Assembly: GCA_026182355.1 (NCBI GenBank)
Contig: JAPFBL010000104.1
Coordinates: 2,039,501 to 2,103,500, forward strand
Length of the DNA stretch: 64,000 nucleotides
Source of the DNA: Hermatobates lingyangjiaoensis
Taxonomy: Eukaryota; Arthropoda; Insecta; Hemiptera; Hermatobatidae
Reading direction: 5' to 3'
Shown: positions 11,401 through 24,500 of the stretch, piece after piece
Layout: every line of letters begins with the position of its first letter
Position numbering within the stretch: position 1 is the first letter of the stretch
The notes under the pieces: model-generated
The model's database searches: none
The model's input: the letters and a program-made list of their open reading frames with translations, nothing else
Told to the model about the DNA's origin: nothing
Made by a program: the position numbers and the translations under genes

Positions 11401-13440
11401 TTTATCGTAATTCCTTTCTCAAGAAGTACACGCTTTATACTTAGAAGAAAGCATACAATGTTTGTATATAGGATTATCGTATGTTAATGAACGATTCAAT
11501 CTATTAGTTTTTATTCGATTTAATCTAAAAATTAAAAATGAACCACATGAAAAAATACTGTTTACTAACTTAAAAAATGATTTTTACTGTTTTCATATAT
11601 TCTGTCAAACGATAACCAAACCTTGTTAACAATATAATTAACATTGAAAAAATCTGCAATGGATAATTAACAACACGTCTGATTATATCGTCTGCCTGTT
11701 TCATTTTATTTAATGAATTCTTTAATGATATATTTCAATGAGAGTTACAAATTTCATTTAAAGTTGTTGATATTTGCTCAGTTTTATAGTTGACAATTGT
11801 TTTCGTAATTGATTTATTTAAATTAAAATGCAGTGTATAACACACCAAATATGCTTAATGTTTTTCTAGTTCGTTTTTTCGCTTCAATGAATATGTTCGA
11901 CATCTTGGTGTTGCTACCCTCTATTGTACTCATTTTCAACAACAGAATAGTGCACTTAAGTCATGAAGGAGAGATTTATTAAATTAATATTAGAATGTAT
12001 TAGATTTGAGGTGAAAAAGGGGGGCGTTTGGATTAAGCAGTGTCCTGGCGGTGATTAGAGCATGCTTTTAGGGCTACAAACTCCCGTCAGTGTATTATGC
12101 CTCAGTGCCAGGAAGCCCTTGGGAAATCTCCCTCGCGCGCCGAGTTACTGCCTCCTCCAATGGTCCTAACTTTTCTAAAAATCGATGAAAACAAGTTATG
12201 TAGTGCGTGACTCTAGAGCTCTCTGAGTCAAGTGGACTTGTTTAGAGGTCTTGCAAAATTATTCTAACGCACAACATCTATTCAAGAGATAAATATATAC
12301 ACCTAATTCCTTATTATTGAGTATTAATAATGTATTTACGCATAATTACGAGTAATGCATAATAGTTATGCATTAATCTGTAGACTGATTAATATGTAAA
12401 GAAGAATTTCAGTCATAGGGATGACAACTCATTCTTCTTGAGTCAGATCTGACTTACGGGAAGTTTTTAGAAATACATCATGAGGTGCAGCCCGTAGCTC
12501 GGAAACTAGATATGGCTTCTATTGATGATCGCATATGGACACAGTAATGGTTTGCATATGGACAGGAAGTAATGGTTTGCTTCGGAAGTTAGATCTGACT
12601 CTTGTGACCATACACATTTGACTCGTAGAGTCAGAATATGTCTCTCTTACTCGCAACTTAGATCTCACTCTTGAGATGAATTCACAGAGATATCTGAGGT
12701 GAGCAACTAAGAAAAGAGGTGAGATAAATCGTTCATTTCAAAATGAAATAACTGAGGTATTAATTTACAAAAATTATCCTCTTCCTGTCTGATTATTATG
12801 TAGTGATAAATCTTCAGTTACAATAGCAAAACGTCATTCGTCATTTTACGAGCATTCGTATAAGCAGCATTCGTCATGTTTGTAAAAAAGTAAAGCTTTA
12901 TATGAAGTGAACTATTTTATATTTCGTGAAACTATATTGTTTCACGAAAATGCTCCTAAAAAGAATAAATTGAGTGATTTAGTATTTTAAAATAATAATT
13001 CTTATTTGAAAATTGCACGAACATTGTTTTATTTAGTAGAATAGAGTTGTATGACTTTCAAATGTACATTTCAGAATATGTTTACCTTCGTTTCTAATGA
13101 AATGTTTCCTGATTGTTAGTTCATTTCTTAAGCTGTTCCTAGAATCACAAAGAATAAATTAAAAAATAAATTAAAAAAAAAGTTTCTTTCCTCTAAATTA
13201 TTGGTTCTGGCCTTCTCTATTTCAGTTAACGGTTTTCAAGCATACCTGAAACCTTTGTCACCTTATCTCCTAAATGCCTATCATCCCCACTCTTTCGCAA
13301 CGGATCTGTTTCCTACTAGTTGTCTTCACTTGACCAACCCGTCAGTACCACATCCTTGGGTATGTCTTGAATTCTCTTAATTGAATTTTATTATTTCACT
13401 CTAATTTTTGTAACTAATTAGATATAATTTGTATTATAGT
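8490..13440. other. Long AT-rich desert
   Basis: No gene is recognised on either strand; the short frames have no family signature. Two GC-richer islands stand out: 8700-8960 and 12015-12190 (CCTCGCGCGCCGAG). Either might be an old SINE, but I could not identify a convincing pol III box B. A tandem duplication of about 24 bp built on GCATATGGACA and GTAATGGTTT lies at 12531-12580. Confidence 0.6.
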
Positions 13441-13446
13441 GTCTTC

Positions 13447-13500
13447 CTGATGATGAACACAAAGTGTTCGAAACGCGTTGAATAAAACTTCATTTGTGTG
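13447..13500 (+). mobile_element. PLE 3'-end motif, well preserved
   Basis: CTGATGA (13447-13453), one T, a perfect six-pair hairpin GAACAC-AAA-GTGTTC (13455-13469), GAAAC (13470-13474) and GCGTTGAATAAAACTTC. This is the end structure that follows PLE reading frames elsewhere in the window. No PLE reading frame is visible directly upstream. Confidence 0.6.
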
Positions 13501-16500
13501 GAGACTTTTGTTGGTTTATCCATTTTACCTCAGAATGATTGTTAGTTGTTGGTGTGAAAATCATTTCAACTTAGAAGGGATTATATATGAGAAGTGAATA
13601 CAATTCACCTGAACACTCTCATTCCTTAACCTTATATTTTAGCTGTAACAGATTTTTGTCATTTTCACTTTCCCCTTATATTTTCAACCAAATAAAAAGC
13701 TCTAAAACCAAAGCTAGTTGATAAAAGCTTTTCTACCAATTATCCATTTTAAAAAAAAATTACACAATCAGGTTAAAAAAAGAACTATTTACATAAATAC
13801 ATAGAGCAATCATTCATTAAATTGATAAGAACACCAACAGTGGCAGATGTAAACAATTATTGGAATGTATGTAATACCTTTGGTGTAATAGAAATTTATT
13901 ATAATTGTCAGATATTAACGAAATGTAATAGAGAAGAAAGAAAAACATTTAGGAAATACGAGTAGGATGACGATATTGGAAGCAATGATAAAAATGAATA
14001 CAGAATAATAGAACCGCCGATGAAACCAGCACTAATAAAAATAATAATCGTCAATAAAAAGAAGATGAAAATATTGCTATTGAAACTTCTGGTAAAAAAA
14101 TACGCCCTATAAAAAAAACAAGTGAGACGTCTTTTCACATAACAAGCAATGCGATCGTGAACATACGGAAGCGTTAAACTCTCTGTACCACTAGTGATTG
14201 TTCAGATGGACCCAATGAATAGAAAGATTGTATTCTGATATTCAGGAAATCTGTTTATGATGATTTTTATCAATTCAATCATCAAATATAAATACAAGTC
14301 TTTGATCTTTGACAAAATATCGTCTGGGGTAATTTTTTTAATATTTCACTTTCATGATCTTCTAAGGATTTGAATGAGTCATTACTACCTCATTCTCTCT
14401 CTTTTTCTCCCAATTTTTCTTCTCTGAACTTTTGCACAAAATAATTTGTGAAACATTACAATAACAAATTTTATAAACATTTTATCCATAATAAATTCAA
14501 ACGTGATGGTTTTGCCAGTTGAATAAGGTGCATTGAGAAAAGAAAAGTGAGAAAAAGTGGTGTACAGAAACTGTCGTACACAATACAACAAGCACATACA
14601 AATCCGATAATGCATACGCACTAAAAGCTACTAACAAAAAAATTGGCAGGGTTACTTTTACACCAGTTTGGCTCATTGAATACATCTACACAAAGGTTAA
14701 TTTATTTTAAAACACAGAGTGTGGTTTTCTCTGCGTACGACATTTATCCAAGCTTAGATTTGTTTGGATTCTACGTCAAAAGAATATTAAAAATTGTTTT
14801 TTGGATTGCCAAAGCGATTTTGATTTTGATCGTTCTAATATATGTGTCGCTATCATTGATTTTTAAATTAAATTTCCATCTCATTTTATATTATTATATT
14901 TTTGTCATTTTTTTGTTTAACTCAACAAAAAAGATTTGTGAAATTAACTATTTTTAATCAATCATTCTTTCTTTGACTACTTCCACATTTTCTGTTATAT
15001 TTGTCACAAAACAGTATTTGTTTATTAGTCAAATCCATGTCTAAACCCATGAATCTTGAGTTCATATTTAGGCCATAAAATTATACTATATTATGAAAAC
15101 ATAAATGTTTTTTAGTAAAAATATTCGAAAATTAAAACAATAATTCATCACTTTGGGTGCACATATCAAATGGAATTATTTAAATTTTGAATAAATACAT
15201 AGCAATAATTCCAATTTTCTAATGGATATGAAGGTTTACCTAACACTATGATGTAATAATTGAAAAACAGCATCCGCTTCAGATATGAGTTAGACTCAAG
15301 TCGATTTTTTTATAAGTTAGATACTGTATACACATACAGTTAGCTAGTGAGTTATTTGTATAAATTTATTTCTCTGTTTATCCTGTATTTAACCTTTAAT
15401 AACGGAAAGCAAAATGGTAAATTTAGTGAAGATAAATGAGTATTTAAGCCGATTGACGATTTATCTGTGCTTCGCTATTATTCAACTTCCAGGTCAGCGA
15501 GCTTCTTACCTCAATGGTGATACTCCCATAAAATTACAGTGCGGGTCTTATTTCAACTTCAAATATTTTGTACAGCTACACTTGCCCTGGTGGCAATCAA
15601 TAATTCAATACAAGCGGCAACAGTGTATTTTTAGCTAGTGTATTTATATATATTATTTTCTAAAAGTGCTGATTGTTTACAACACTACTTTACTTCATAA
15701 TTAACATCAAGGATAGTGCTTCTTTTAATTATAAGCCTTATTATCTTTAACAAGTCAAACTTAACTTGACTCCATCAATCAATAAAGCAGCGCAATTAAC
15801 AGTCAAGCATTAATTTAAGCCAGAGTAATATCAAATACTGTATTTAGAAAGTTATGAGTAGAAGATTACTGGATTTTCAGCTGATACAGTGTAATGCCAA
15901 ATTGGCATATTAATTTTATTTTCATTATACTTTAGAGCTTAACTGTTTGTTAATAGTTAGGCAAATATTAATCCGGTACTATCAGCAACAGAGAGTTTGT
16001 TTTTCAGACTGAGTAAATTTCGGTAGTGTATTTGAAATATTCTCATACAAATTTTCCGTGTGCAATAAATTTTCATTCTTGATCGTTACAATCAACTGTA
16101 ATCTCACAGTCTTGTTCTCTTTAAATGAAATGGTAATTAACTAAGAAGATTGTGGATATTTGTAGTCATAGTTTGATAAACTATATTATGAAAATGGCTT
16201 AAAGTGCAAAAAAGATCACTTGTTGATAGTTAAATGTTAAATATTGAAAAATAGCTTGCATGCAATTTTTTACATAAATTACCATGTTATAATATAAGAA
16301 ATCTTAATTTATGGCACAAAGAAGCAAAAATAATAGTTACACAGGAAAAAGTTAAAATTTGTCATTTGTTAGCAGTTTTGTAAATGGTATGGGATATTTT
16401 AATTCGAAGGTGAGGTACTAATATAATAAATGGCTAACCCGGCACCATCCAAATTTTAATTGTAACGGATTTGTGACACCCAAGTGAATAATCTAGATTA

Positions 16501-18095
16501 AAACGAAGGAAATTGCCTAAAGTAAAACGGTTTAACATAACTAACTTTCTAATCTTGAAACAAACATTTCTCTAAAAGTAGACAACGAAGTTTAATCTGT
16601 GATTTTTTATATTATAAAAACAACTTCTTTCTTTTTAAGAAAAAAGAATTGAATTTTGTTAGAAGTATTGGCTAAACCATTTACTCGATGAATGGAATGA
16701 ACAACTAACTGCTCAACTTAGTACATTACCTTTCTAACAATGTCTATTTCCAACTCCTCTTCAGTTCCGCGTTCTTTTATTTATTTTTCCTAATGCAACA
16801 AATCACATAAAGCTCCAAGCTGCCTTCTATGGGAACTTTTTTACAGATAAAGCCGCGGATTAGAGTTGTATTGAAGCCATTATAACTTTCTGTTTGCCTG
16901 CATGATAAGCAGAGATTTTGAACCCTTTGGTAATACAAAATTCAGTACTATTTAAATCATGTTTTCTTTTAAGTACAATAATTATAAACCATAAAAACTA
17001 CAAATAAAAACCATAAATAATAATAATGCTGAAAATATTAAATTAGAAAATATTTTAATCTTTTATTGAGCCTAAAAATTTTAAATTATGAAATATTTCC
17101 AACCTGTTTTTTAAGTTTTCTTACATTGTAATAACAATGTAAAATACCATTAAATAACATAGAGAAATTTCTTGAGTAAGAGTTTATTTAATTAGAAAAA
17201 TAATGAACAATATGTTTCTGTATGATAATTGATGAGAGTACTGCAAAAAGTTCATAGTTTTTCTTATTAGTAAATATTACTTCTGTAAGTACTTATACTG
17301 TTACTAAATTATTATTTTATTTATATTGTTCTACAGATTGAATATCCTTTCCTGCTTATGAGTATATTTTGTAGTTGTAGTGTAACGTTTGTTCTGTCTG
17401 TGTTACAGGTCAATGAAAAAGCCCTCAATAATATAAAAAAAAACAACCCAATTGGTATCAGTATTCTATGTGCACATATATATATTTCATTAAATTGTTT
17501 GCCAATTTTTATAATTTCCTATTTTATAGATACCTTTTCCAATTTTCTATTTAAGGACTACCACTGGCCAGGCAGAGAAAAAACCAGCTCACCAAAAGAT
17601 GTACTTTCATAATTCATAATTTATTTTATGCCTGTACACTAGAACCACACTACACAATTAAAAAGAGACTAGTTAAATTATTCCATAACCATTTTCAATG
17701 TAAAGTATATAATTAATCTACAATTTAAATCAAACTATAAAGGTTAAATCAACAGATTATGAATGGACTATAAATGGGGTAGGCTACAGTAAGGTTGGCA
17801 GTTTCAAGGTTGGTGGTATCAGTGTTACCATCTGCGCTAGACTTCTCTTTCTTCCTCTAGCTTGTTCTCTATATAACTTTAAAATCCTGGTGAATACACT
17901 TGACTGGGTATTCATTTTCAGTTTCTTATCCAGAATGTGTAACGCCCCTATAATTAGAAGTCTGTTCTGATCATTTTATTGGGCAATTATTGCTGTGTAA
18001 AGATATCTAGGAAATACGACAAACAAAATAAAAATTCGCAAACAATTTAGTAAAATATGTTTGAAAGAAGGTCTCCACCCCAAATATGCAAATAT
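13501..18095. other. AT-rich non-coding stretch
   Basis: No gene is recognised. Frames such as 14643-14957 and 15414-15638 show no motif and have AT-driven composition. Confidence 0.6.
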
Positions 18096-18113
18096 ATATA
18101 TATATAAAAAACA

Positions 18114-18280
18114 AGATTTCACATAAACACGTGAAATAACAATCAATGATGAAACCACAATATTAAAATGGAAAACAGACCAAGATTATTCAACCATAAC
18201 AAACTCTGACGAAGACCGCTTTACTGTTGAAAGATCTTAGTCTTTTTTTCCCATTTGATGTTGTGGTTTGATCATTGGTG
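18114..18280 (+). mobile_element. Family A foldback (PLE ends), copy 1
   Basis: Begins GATTTCACATAAACACGTGA, runs through CAATGATGAAACCACAAT, and returns as TTGTGGTTTGATCATTG. The inner arms carry AGACCAAGAT and AAGATCTTAGTC around CTGACGAAGACCGC. The right arm matches the 3' end of the PLE at 62.4-63.7 kb. A TA run precedes it. Confidence 0.8.
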
Positions 18281-18396
18281 TATACATAATGACGATGAAT
18301 ATTTATTAATCTAAACAGATTTACATATAGACTCACTTCACCACTTTCATAATGTATTAAAGAAGTTTGTACTTAAGTGAGTCTATCTGCGAAGCT

Positions 18397-18398
<2 letters not shown>

Positions 18399-18450
<52 letters not shown>
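18399..18450. repeat. (AT)n microsatellite
   Basis: About 52 bp of pure AT dinucleotide, adjoining the next foldback copy. Confidence 0.95.
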
Positions 18451-18452
<2 letters not shown>

Positions 18453-18559
18453 ATGATCAAACCACAATAAGAAAATGGGAAAGATCTTAGTCTTGCTTTC
18501 CCATTTTCTAATTGTGGTTTGATCATTGATTGTTATTTCACGTGTTTATGTGAAATCTT
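18451..18559 (-). mobile_element. Family A foldback, copy 2 (core deleted, reversed)
   Basis: CAATGATCAAACCACAATAA leads into GAAAATGGGAAAG and the mirrored CTTTCCCATTTTC, then TTGTGGTTTGATCATTGA and CACGTGTTTATGTGAAATC. The CTGANGA hairpin core is missing. It is flanked by TA on both sides. Confidence 0.8.
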
Positions 18560-18770
18560 TATATATATATATATATTAGTGTATTTGTGTTTATGTATTT
18601 GTGTTAATGTATTTATTTATTAAGTGTTTCAGCCTTCTGAATGTATTATGCTAGTTTGCTTTGGCAGTTATCACCTGCTCAAAAGAAAATTGTAAGAATA
18701 ATAGAAGCTATAAGTAGGAAAATCGTGAATGCAGAATCTGTTATCAAATTCAATATATATATATATATAT

Positions 18771-18917
18771 AAGATTTCATATAAACACGTGAAATAACAA
18801 TCAATGATCAAACTACAATAAGAAATGGGAAAACAAGACTAAGATCTTTCAACCGTAACAAGCGGTTACTCTTCGTCAGAGTAAAAGACCCATTTTTTAT
18901 TGTGGTTTGATCATTGA
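18771..18917 (+). mobile_element. Family A foldback, copy 3
   Basis: AAGATTTCATATAAACACGT, then CAATGATCAAACTACAATAA, then GATCTTTCAACCGTAACAAG, with the centre CTCTTCGTCAGAG. The right arm is shortened but keeps TTGTGGTTTGATCATTG. TA runs on both sides. Confidence 0.8.
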
Positions 18918-19041
18918 TATATATATATATATTTTTCATGTGTAAACATGTCTTAGAGCATATATTCTCTAAGACATGTATTATTTTATGTGGTAGCGGA
19001 ATCTACATTAATGATTTTCTTGGCCAATCAGAGCATAGGTT

Positions 19042-19438
19042 TTAGTTTCCGTTCTTGTTACACTTCATACCAGGTGCTAGGTTCCTCTCTGTTGGAATTA
19101 GGAATATTTCCTTTACCCGGAGATTAATAGAGGGGTTTCTTTCTTTAATGTATGAAACCACTAAAATATGTAGTTTATCTACATTTTCCTCTTCCTGAAC
19201 AATGGTAGTATCTTGCACAAGCATCTCTATTGTCATTTTCTCATTGTGCTTTGTATTTGCAAGCATCTACGGAGCGCCAGCGGTCAAGCGAGGAGTTAAT
19301 CTCCTAGAGAGCTTGTTGTAGTCAACCCAATGAATTTGAGGGCAGGTTTGCAGATCCACCTGTGATACAAGTATACTACTTGCAGTGTAGTCCAGGGTAT
19401 CCTTCTTTTGACAGTTTCTTAGCTGACTTTTGACAGCG
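19042..19438 (-). pseudogene. Unidentified broken open frame
   Basis: A minus-strand frame runs from about 19438 (NCQKKDTLDYTASSILVSQV, then TCPQIHWVDYNKLSRRLTPR) through a single in-frame TAG near 19267 to EIFLIPTERNLAPGMKC and a stop at 19042. Apart from the one stop it is open for about 130 codons and has protein-like composition, unlike the neighbouring AT-rich sequence. I do not recognise the family. It lies just downstream, in the same orientation, of a PLE RT fragment at 19507-19782, so it may be part of that or another retroelement. Confidence 0.4.
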
Positions 19439-19506
19439 TCTTCCTATTCTTGCAGTATATTACAAGATATACTACAAGGTTTATAAACAAGGTTTATTCG
19501 GCTATT

Positions 19507-19782
19507 TCACGCATAAGTCATTTTATTGTTTTTTTCGTTTGGAGCATTGGCATTATCACTTATCAAGTGCCATTTCTCTAAGTCATATATGATGATCTTC
19601 TTTACTTCTTTATTTATATAGCTTTTATTAATGAATACTTGCGTAGTTTTTCCTGGTTCTTCATGGACTGCTTTCCAGTCGCTACAATGTGTTAGAGCTC
19701 TTTTAACGTAAGCAGAGGTGGTAGAGCGCTTATACCTCTCATGACATTCACTATAACCAAGAATAGTAGGAAATATATACAA
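19507..19782 (-). pseudogene. PLE reverse transcriptase thumb-region fragment
   Basis: The stretch YKRSTTSAYVKRALTHCSDW followed by KAVHEEPGKTTQVFINKSYI matches the segment just after the PLE RT palm, where an RRALTHCS-W-x-x-HEE and VNNGY pattern is usual. Catalytic palm and GIY-YIG parts are not seen in frame, so it is a truncated relic. The assignment relies on motif recognition. Confidence 0.65.
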
Positions 19783-19789
19783 ATATCAA

Positions 19790-21250
19790 TCCATTTTTGT
19801 CAGCATGTCGCGGAATTTCTCAATATGACTCAATAACCAAAAGGTTGAGAGTTGCCTAATCAGTTAAGCTAACAAAAATACTTAAGATTCTTATTTTTTA
19901 GAACTAGCAAAGATTTTTGATTATTTTTTTTTATTTCTTTGATAATTTTTTAAAGTAAGCTAACTTAAATGAACTAACAAAACGTTTGTTTTAATTGCTT
20001 AAATAAAACAACATTAAATAAAGCATACCTAAAATTACTATGACGCTATGTAAAAGTCTTGTTGAAGAATAGAAAACAACGGCATGAAGTTCTGTACGTA
20101 TTATGCAGTGTGACTAACCATTTCTTGCAAGAACAAAAGGACTGATTAATGAATGAATGTATCAAAGTTGTATCACAAAAAGTCTGTGCAAAACCATATT
20201 TCATATCACTTCTTCAAACTGGCCTGCCCGAGATTAGTTGCAAAAAAAATTGCAATCATTTAATAAGTAAGAAAACTGATTTTGAAATGTTGCTTCACAG
20301 CCCACATACACCCCTACAACCGAAAATCTTTCCCTGGTGCTACCTTCAAATTAATTTTATTGCAGAATGACCCACAATATCACCAAAATCAAGGAAACTG
20401 TACGGGTGACGATTCATTTCTCCATTTCAAAGAATATCATTTACAACATTGTGCTAAATTGAAAAAATTGAGATACTTGTAGGTCACCTGAAGCACATTT
20501 TTTACAATGAAAGGTGTGCTTCAAATCCAAACACTGATGTTATGATAAGATGCTGTTAAACACGATAAATTAGCTGCATCCAATGTTTTACACAGTCTAC
20601 AGAAAAAAATAGAAAGAATCTTCACAATTAAAGTTTAATCATTGTCTAACCTCAATATGTCACTCCAATATCGATTCGATCATTATTTTAACAATCTAAG
20701 ACAATGAATTAATGGTTTCGCAATTACAACATTAACAAACAAATTGTAAGTTGTTATTAGTAGACGCATTACTCAATTCTAACTCAACACCTAATCCTAA
20801 TTAAGTAACGATTAAAATAAATGAAATACGGAAGAAGGAAAGTTAAATTCCACAAAGTAGATGAAAGTTGCCAGATAAAGGCAACAATAGTGTTAGAAGT
20901 TTTCATATAGTTCACAAAATAAGACATGTTTTAATAGAACTTTAGAAGGTGGCAGATAATAAAAGTTATGCAATGAAGCTTACTGATATAATGGTTGTGT
21001 GGGTTGGGGGTGTGGGGAGTTCACTATAGCTGCTATAGGCCTGTTCAGCAAGTAATGCGTTAAAGTAATCAATTTCAAGAAATGCTGGCTAAGTTCTGGG
21101 CGATATGTTAATTAAGTTAGCGAGGTCAGAAGAGGAAGTAAGCAGCTAGAGAGTGTCAGCAGTGTAGGACCTAGCTGGCCATACCAACCGGCTGCCAACT
21201 CATTTATTCCAAATTATGCCGAAAACTTCAAGTTTTCTTTTCTTTCTCAT
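19790..21250. other. Non-coding stretch
   Basis: No gene is recognised. The frames at 20149-20482 have no signature. Confidence 0.6.
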
Positions 21251-21251
21251 A

Positions 21252-21252
<1 letters not shown>

Positions 21253-21297
<45 letters not shown>
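21253..21297. repeat. (TC)n microsatellite
   Basis: About 45 bp of CT dinucleotide. It produces spurious Arg/Glu-rich frames on the minus strand. Confidence 0.95.
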
Positions 21298-21300
<3 letters not shown>

Positions 21301-21327
21301 TTCTCTTTCTGTCTCTTTCTATACATA

Positions 21328-21510
21328 TCTGATAAACGAAATGCGATCCAGCAGGATAGATTACACTTAAAACAAACTGAGACACAGGAAGAAACAAAAC
21401 AAAGGTTCACTTTTCAATATTTCGATAGTAATATCGGTCAAAATATTGAAAAGTAAGTCTTTGTTATGTGTCTTTCTATGTGTCGCAGTTTATTTTAATC
21501 ACATATATAT
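21328..21510. mobile_element. Family B foldback, copy 1
   Basis: TCTGATAAACGAAATGCGAT, CCAGCAGGATAGATTACACT, then arms CACTTTTCAATATTTCGAT (21409-21427) and the mirrored CAAAATATTGAAAAGTAAG. It ends CGCAGTTTATTTTAATCACA. Copy 2 lies at 26381-26553 in the opposite orientation. The hairpin followed by GAAATATTGAAAA resembles the PLE end motif. Confidence 0.72.
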
Positions 21511-21529
21511 CTGCTACACATTTCCCGAA

Positions 21530-21536
21530 GTATATG

Positions 21537-21596
<60 letters not shown>
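21530..21596. repeat. Compound (TA)n(TG)n microsatellite
   Basis: About 26 bp of TA followed by about 40 bp of TG. Confidence 0.94.
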
Positions 21597-21597
<1 letters not shown>

Positions 21598-21599
21598 TG

Positions 21600-24500
21600 T
21601 TCATTCTAATTTACCATAAGTGGTATAAAACATAGATAAGAAAAAACATAGATACAAGTTCTATAAAAAGTTTTATTTGGATCAATATATATTATTTGAA
21701 AAAAATTCAAACTTGGTTTTTGGGAGGTAAAGTAATTCTTTGCTTTAGATATCTCAGTCCAGAAACGACAGTAAATTGTTATGTATGTGTTGAAAACTAA
21801 TATGATAAAACTAATATTTATATTTAAATAATTGATGAAAGTTGTGGAAATAGTGGTGTGACGAAAATAACGATGTGTAATGTAAGTGAAAGAGTTTTGT
21901 TAACCAAATGAGGTTTAATAGTTTAACTGTCAGTATAACATTAATTTATTTTGTTTCTTTGATTGTGAACGTAATTGATTCTACTTATGTTTTAATTCAT
22001 TTAAAAGAAACTTTCAGTGATCCTATTCTAATCAATTATTAAAATTAAAAACTTTCAAATTTAATAATATATACGAGTATTATTTAGTAATATCATACAA
22101 ATCAAGTATGTCTAATTTATTTATCTTAGGCAAAAAGTATGTTTCTGTGATAAAGTTGGTTTCGAATCACCGTTAATGTGATTAAAAGTTTTTCTAAAAT
22201 AACTATCAACTAAAGTCAACCTGGATTCTCAAATAATTCAGAACTTGAACTAAAATTCCTTATTTTTTAGCTTCAGAAGACATAAGAATCGCGGTACTCG
22301 AACACGCTTCTTTTAATTAATTTTTATGTCACTTCCGCAAAGAACTGATAAGTAGACCGCTCCCCACCCTCGAAAACCACGTTCATTATGCCATCTGTAA
22401 TTTACCAGTAAGGAAAGAACATTCATGTATTTAAGACAAACTATGTGTATATTAAATATAATCTGTTCTTTTAATATTTTTTGTGGTGAATTAATGTTAA
22501 TATTTATTAACATATATCCTGTCTTAGATATGAGTAAATTTATTTACTTTATTTTTAATGGGTAAACTCGTTTCAAATTCTTACAATTAGGTTTTTGAAA
22601 GTCCTTCTGGAAAGGATTATGGTCCAGAACCAAGATGTAACTGTGTAGCAGTTAAAGTCTATCATTTCCTTGGTAGCACTGCTTACGGAAAATACTCAGT
22701 TCATCTACAAGTTTAAGATGATTGATTATAAAATGTCAATATTTATAAGATATTTATCATATCTAATAACCCTGCACGAGATATTTATCTTGATTTCAAA
22801 GCCAATGACAATTGCTGAACCTTTATGCAACTTCAAAAAGCAATAAGCTATATTACCGGAGAACAAGGAACAATTTTTTCTACAAATTAATTTGGAGTAC
22901 CTTTGGGATTTTTTAAATAAAAAAAGATAATGATTTAATTTGGATATATCACAATGAAATACCAAATAAATAATTAAATTCACATTTCTATCTCCAATGT
23001 AGTGTAGCAAATAAAATTAAAAATTACAATTTATATAGAAAATATAATATATTGGTGTTTAAAATTTCACTTCCCTTTAGTTATTGATATTATGAGGGTC
23101 ATTGAAAGTTGTTATTTCTGTAAGTACTTCCTTAAACAAAAGAAACAAAAAATATTAAAGGCTTCTTGGGGAAAAGTTTAAAAACTTCCATCATGAAAAC
23201 CACTTCTCGACTTTCAAATAATTTTCTTTAAAAAAGCTGAATAATAATATTGTTGAATATAATTTATTATTTTATGAAGTGTTTGTAATAGATATTCTTT
23301 TATCAGTAAAATCCGCGGCTAGTAGATTAAGATAATTATGAAGACCTCTGAATCAATATTTAACTTCATTTTGATGCTAAATGTGTTTACATTGATCGGG
23401 TCACCGTGTTTAACAGATAATTATAAAATCGGATATACACATATTTGATATCCTTCTATAGTACTAGAAATACATAATCATCAGAAAGGTAAATTATGTT
23501 ACATTACCAGTTATGTAAATTTTTTTATGCTAAGTGAAAATTAAAATATACGTTTAATATCAACATTTTATTAATAATATTCGGGTGAAAATTCGTTGAT
23601 TTTTATTGATAACTAACTATTGACTTGCATGAAGACTTTAATAATAGCAATAAATTACTAGCGGTAGCTGAAAGAAGAGGTTTTTGTGAAAAGTTTAAAG
23701 GAAAAGAGTGGACAAAGGGGTTTGGAGGAAGAGAGAAAAAGGGAATAATGAAGGCGGTCGAGATGAGAGGGGCTGCGTGTTTCTGGAGCAAAATCGAACC
23801 ACCAGGCCATTTGACTAATAACATTGTGTTCATTTTACAGATGAAAGGATTAAGGTTCCTTTATAGAATCAAGTGAAACAAACTTCCTAATTCATTATTT
23901 CAATTCTTCCTTTTATATATTCAAAAAGGAAATACAATCTTTATTTCGTTAAAAGAATATATAAAATACAGTGAACCTACATTAAAAAAAGTATATAAGA
24001 GATTTATTATTCACTCTTTTAATTAATATAATAAGGCAAACATATTACCTGAAAACTACAATATTATTTTATTCTAATGTATTATTCCGAATACTTATTT
24101 AGTTATAGTTAGATGAATTCTGATTTAATGATGTTTTTAAAGTTGTATGAATCAAGCCGTAGGTAATATTTTTATATGGGATTCTCTTGCTGAAGTCATA
24201 GAAACACCTCCATGCATAGGGTTATTTAAGAATAATTTAACTTTCAATTGTCCAACCAGTTATTACGTAATGTTTAGACATTTTGAGAAACAAATTACTA
24301 ATAGATGAATTCAGATACAAATAATAACAAAAACGCGTTTCGGTTATGTAATGTTTTTCATCAAGTTCGGGCCAGTGTACCCCAAGGGTTTACTTGCTGT
24401 CCTCTGCCCTGGTTGATTCAGTGTTTGATAACCTCTCTGGCTACCGAATACTTCATGAAAAAAAAATCTGTGAATGTAATATTGTATTCTTTTTCAGAAT

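Noticed and set aside
21200..21410. Arg/Glu-rich minus-strand frames at 21200-21410
   Set aside because: Translation of the (TC)n microsatellite.
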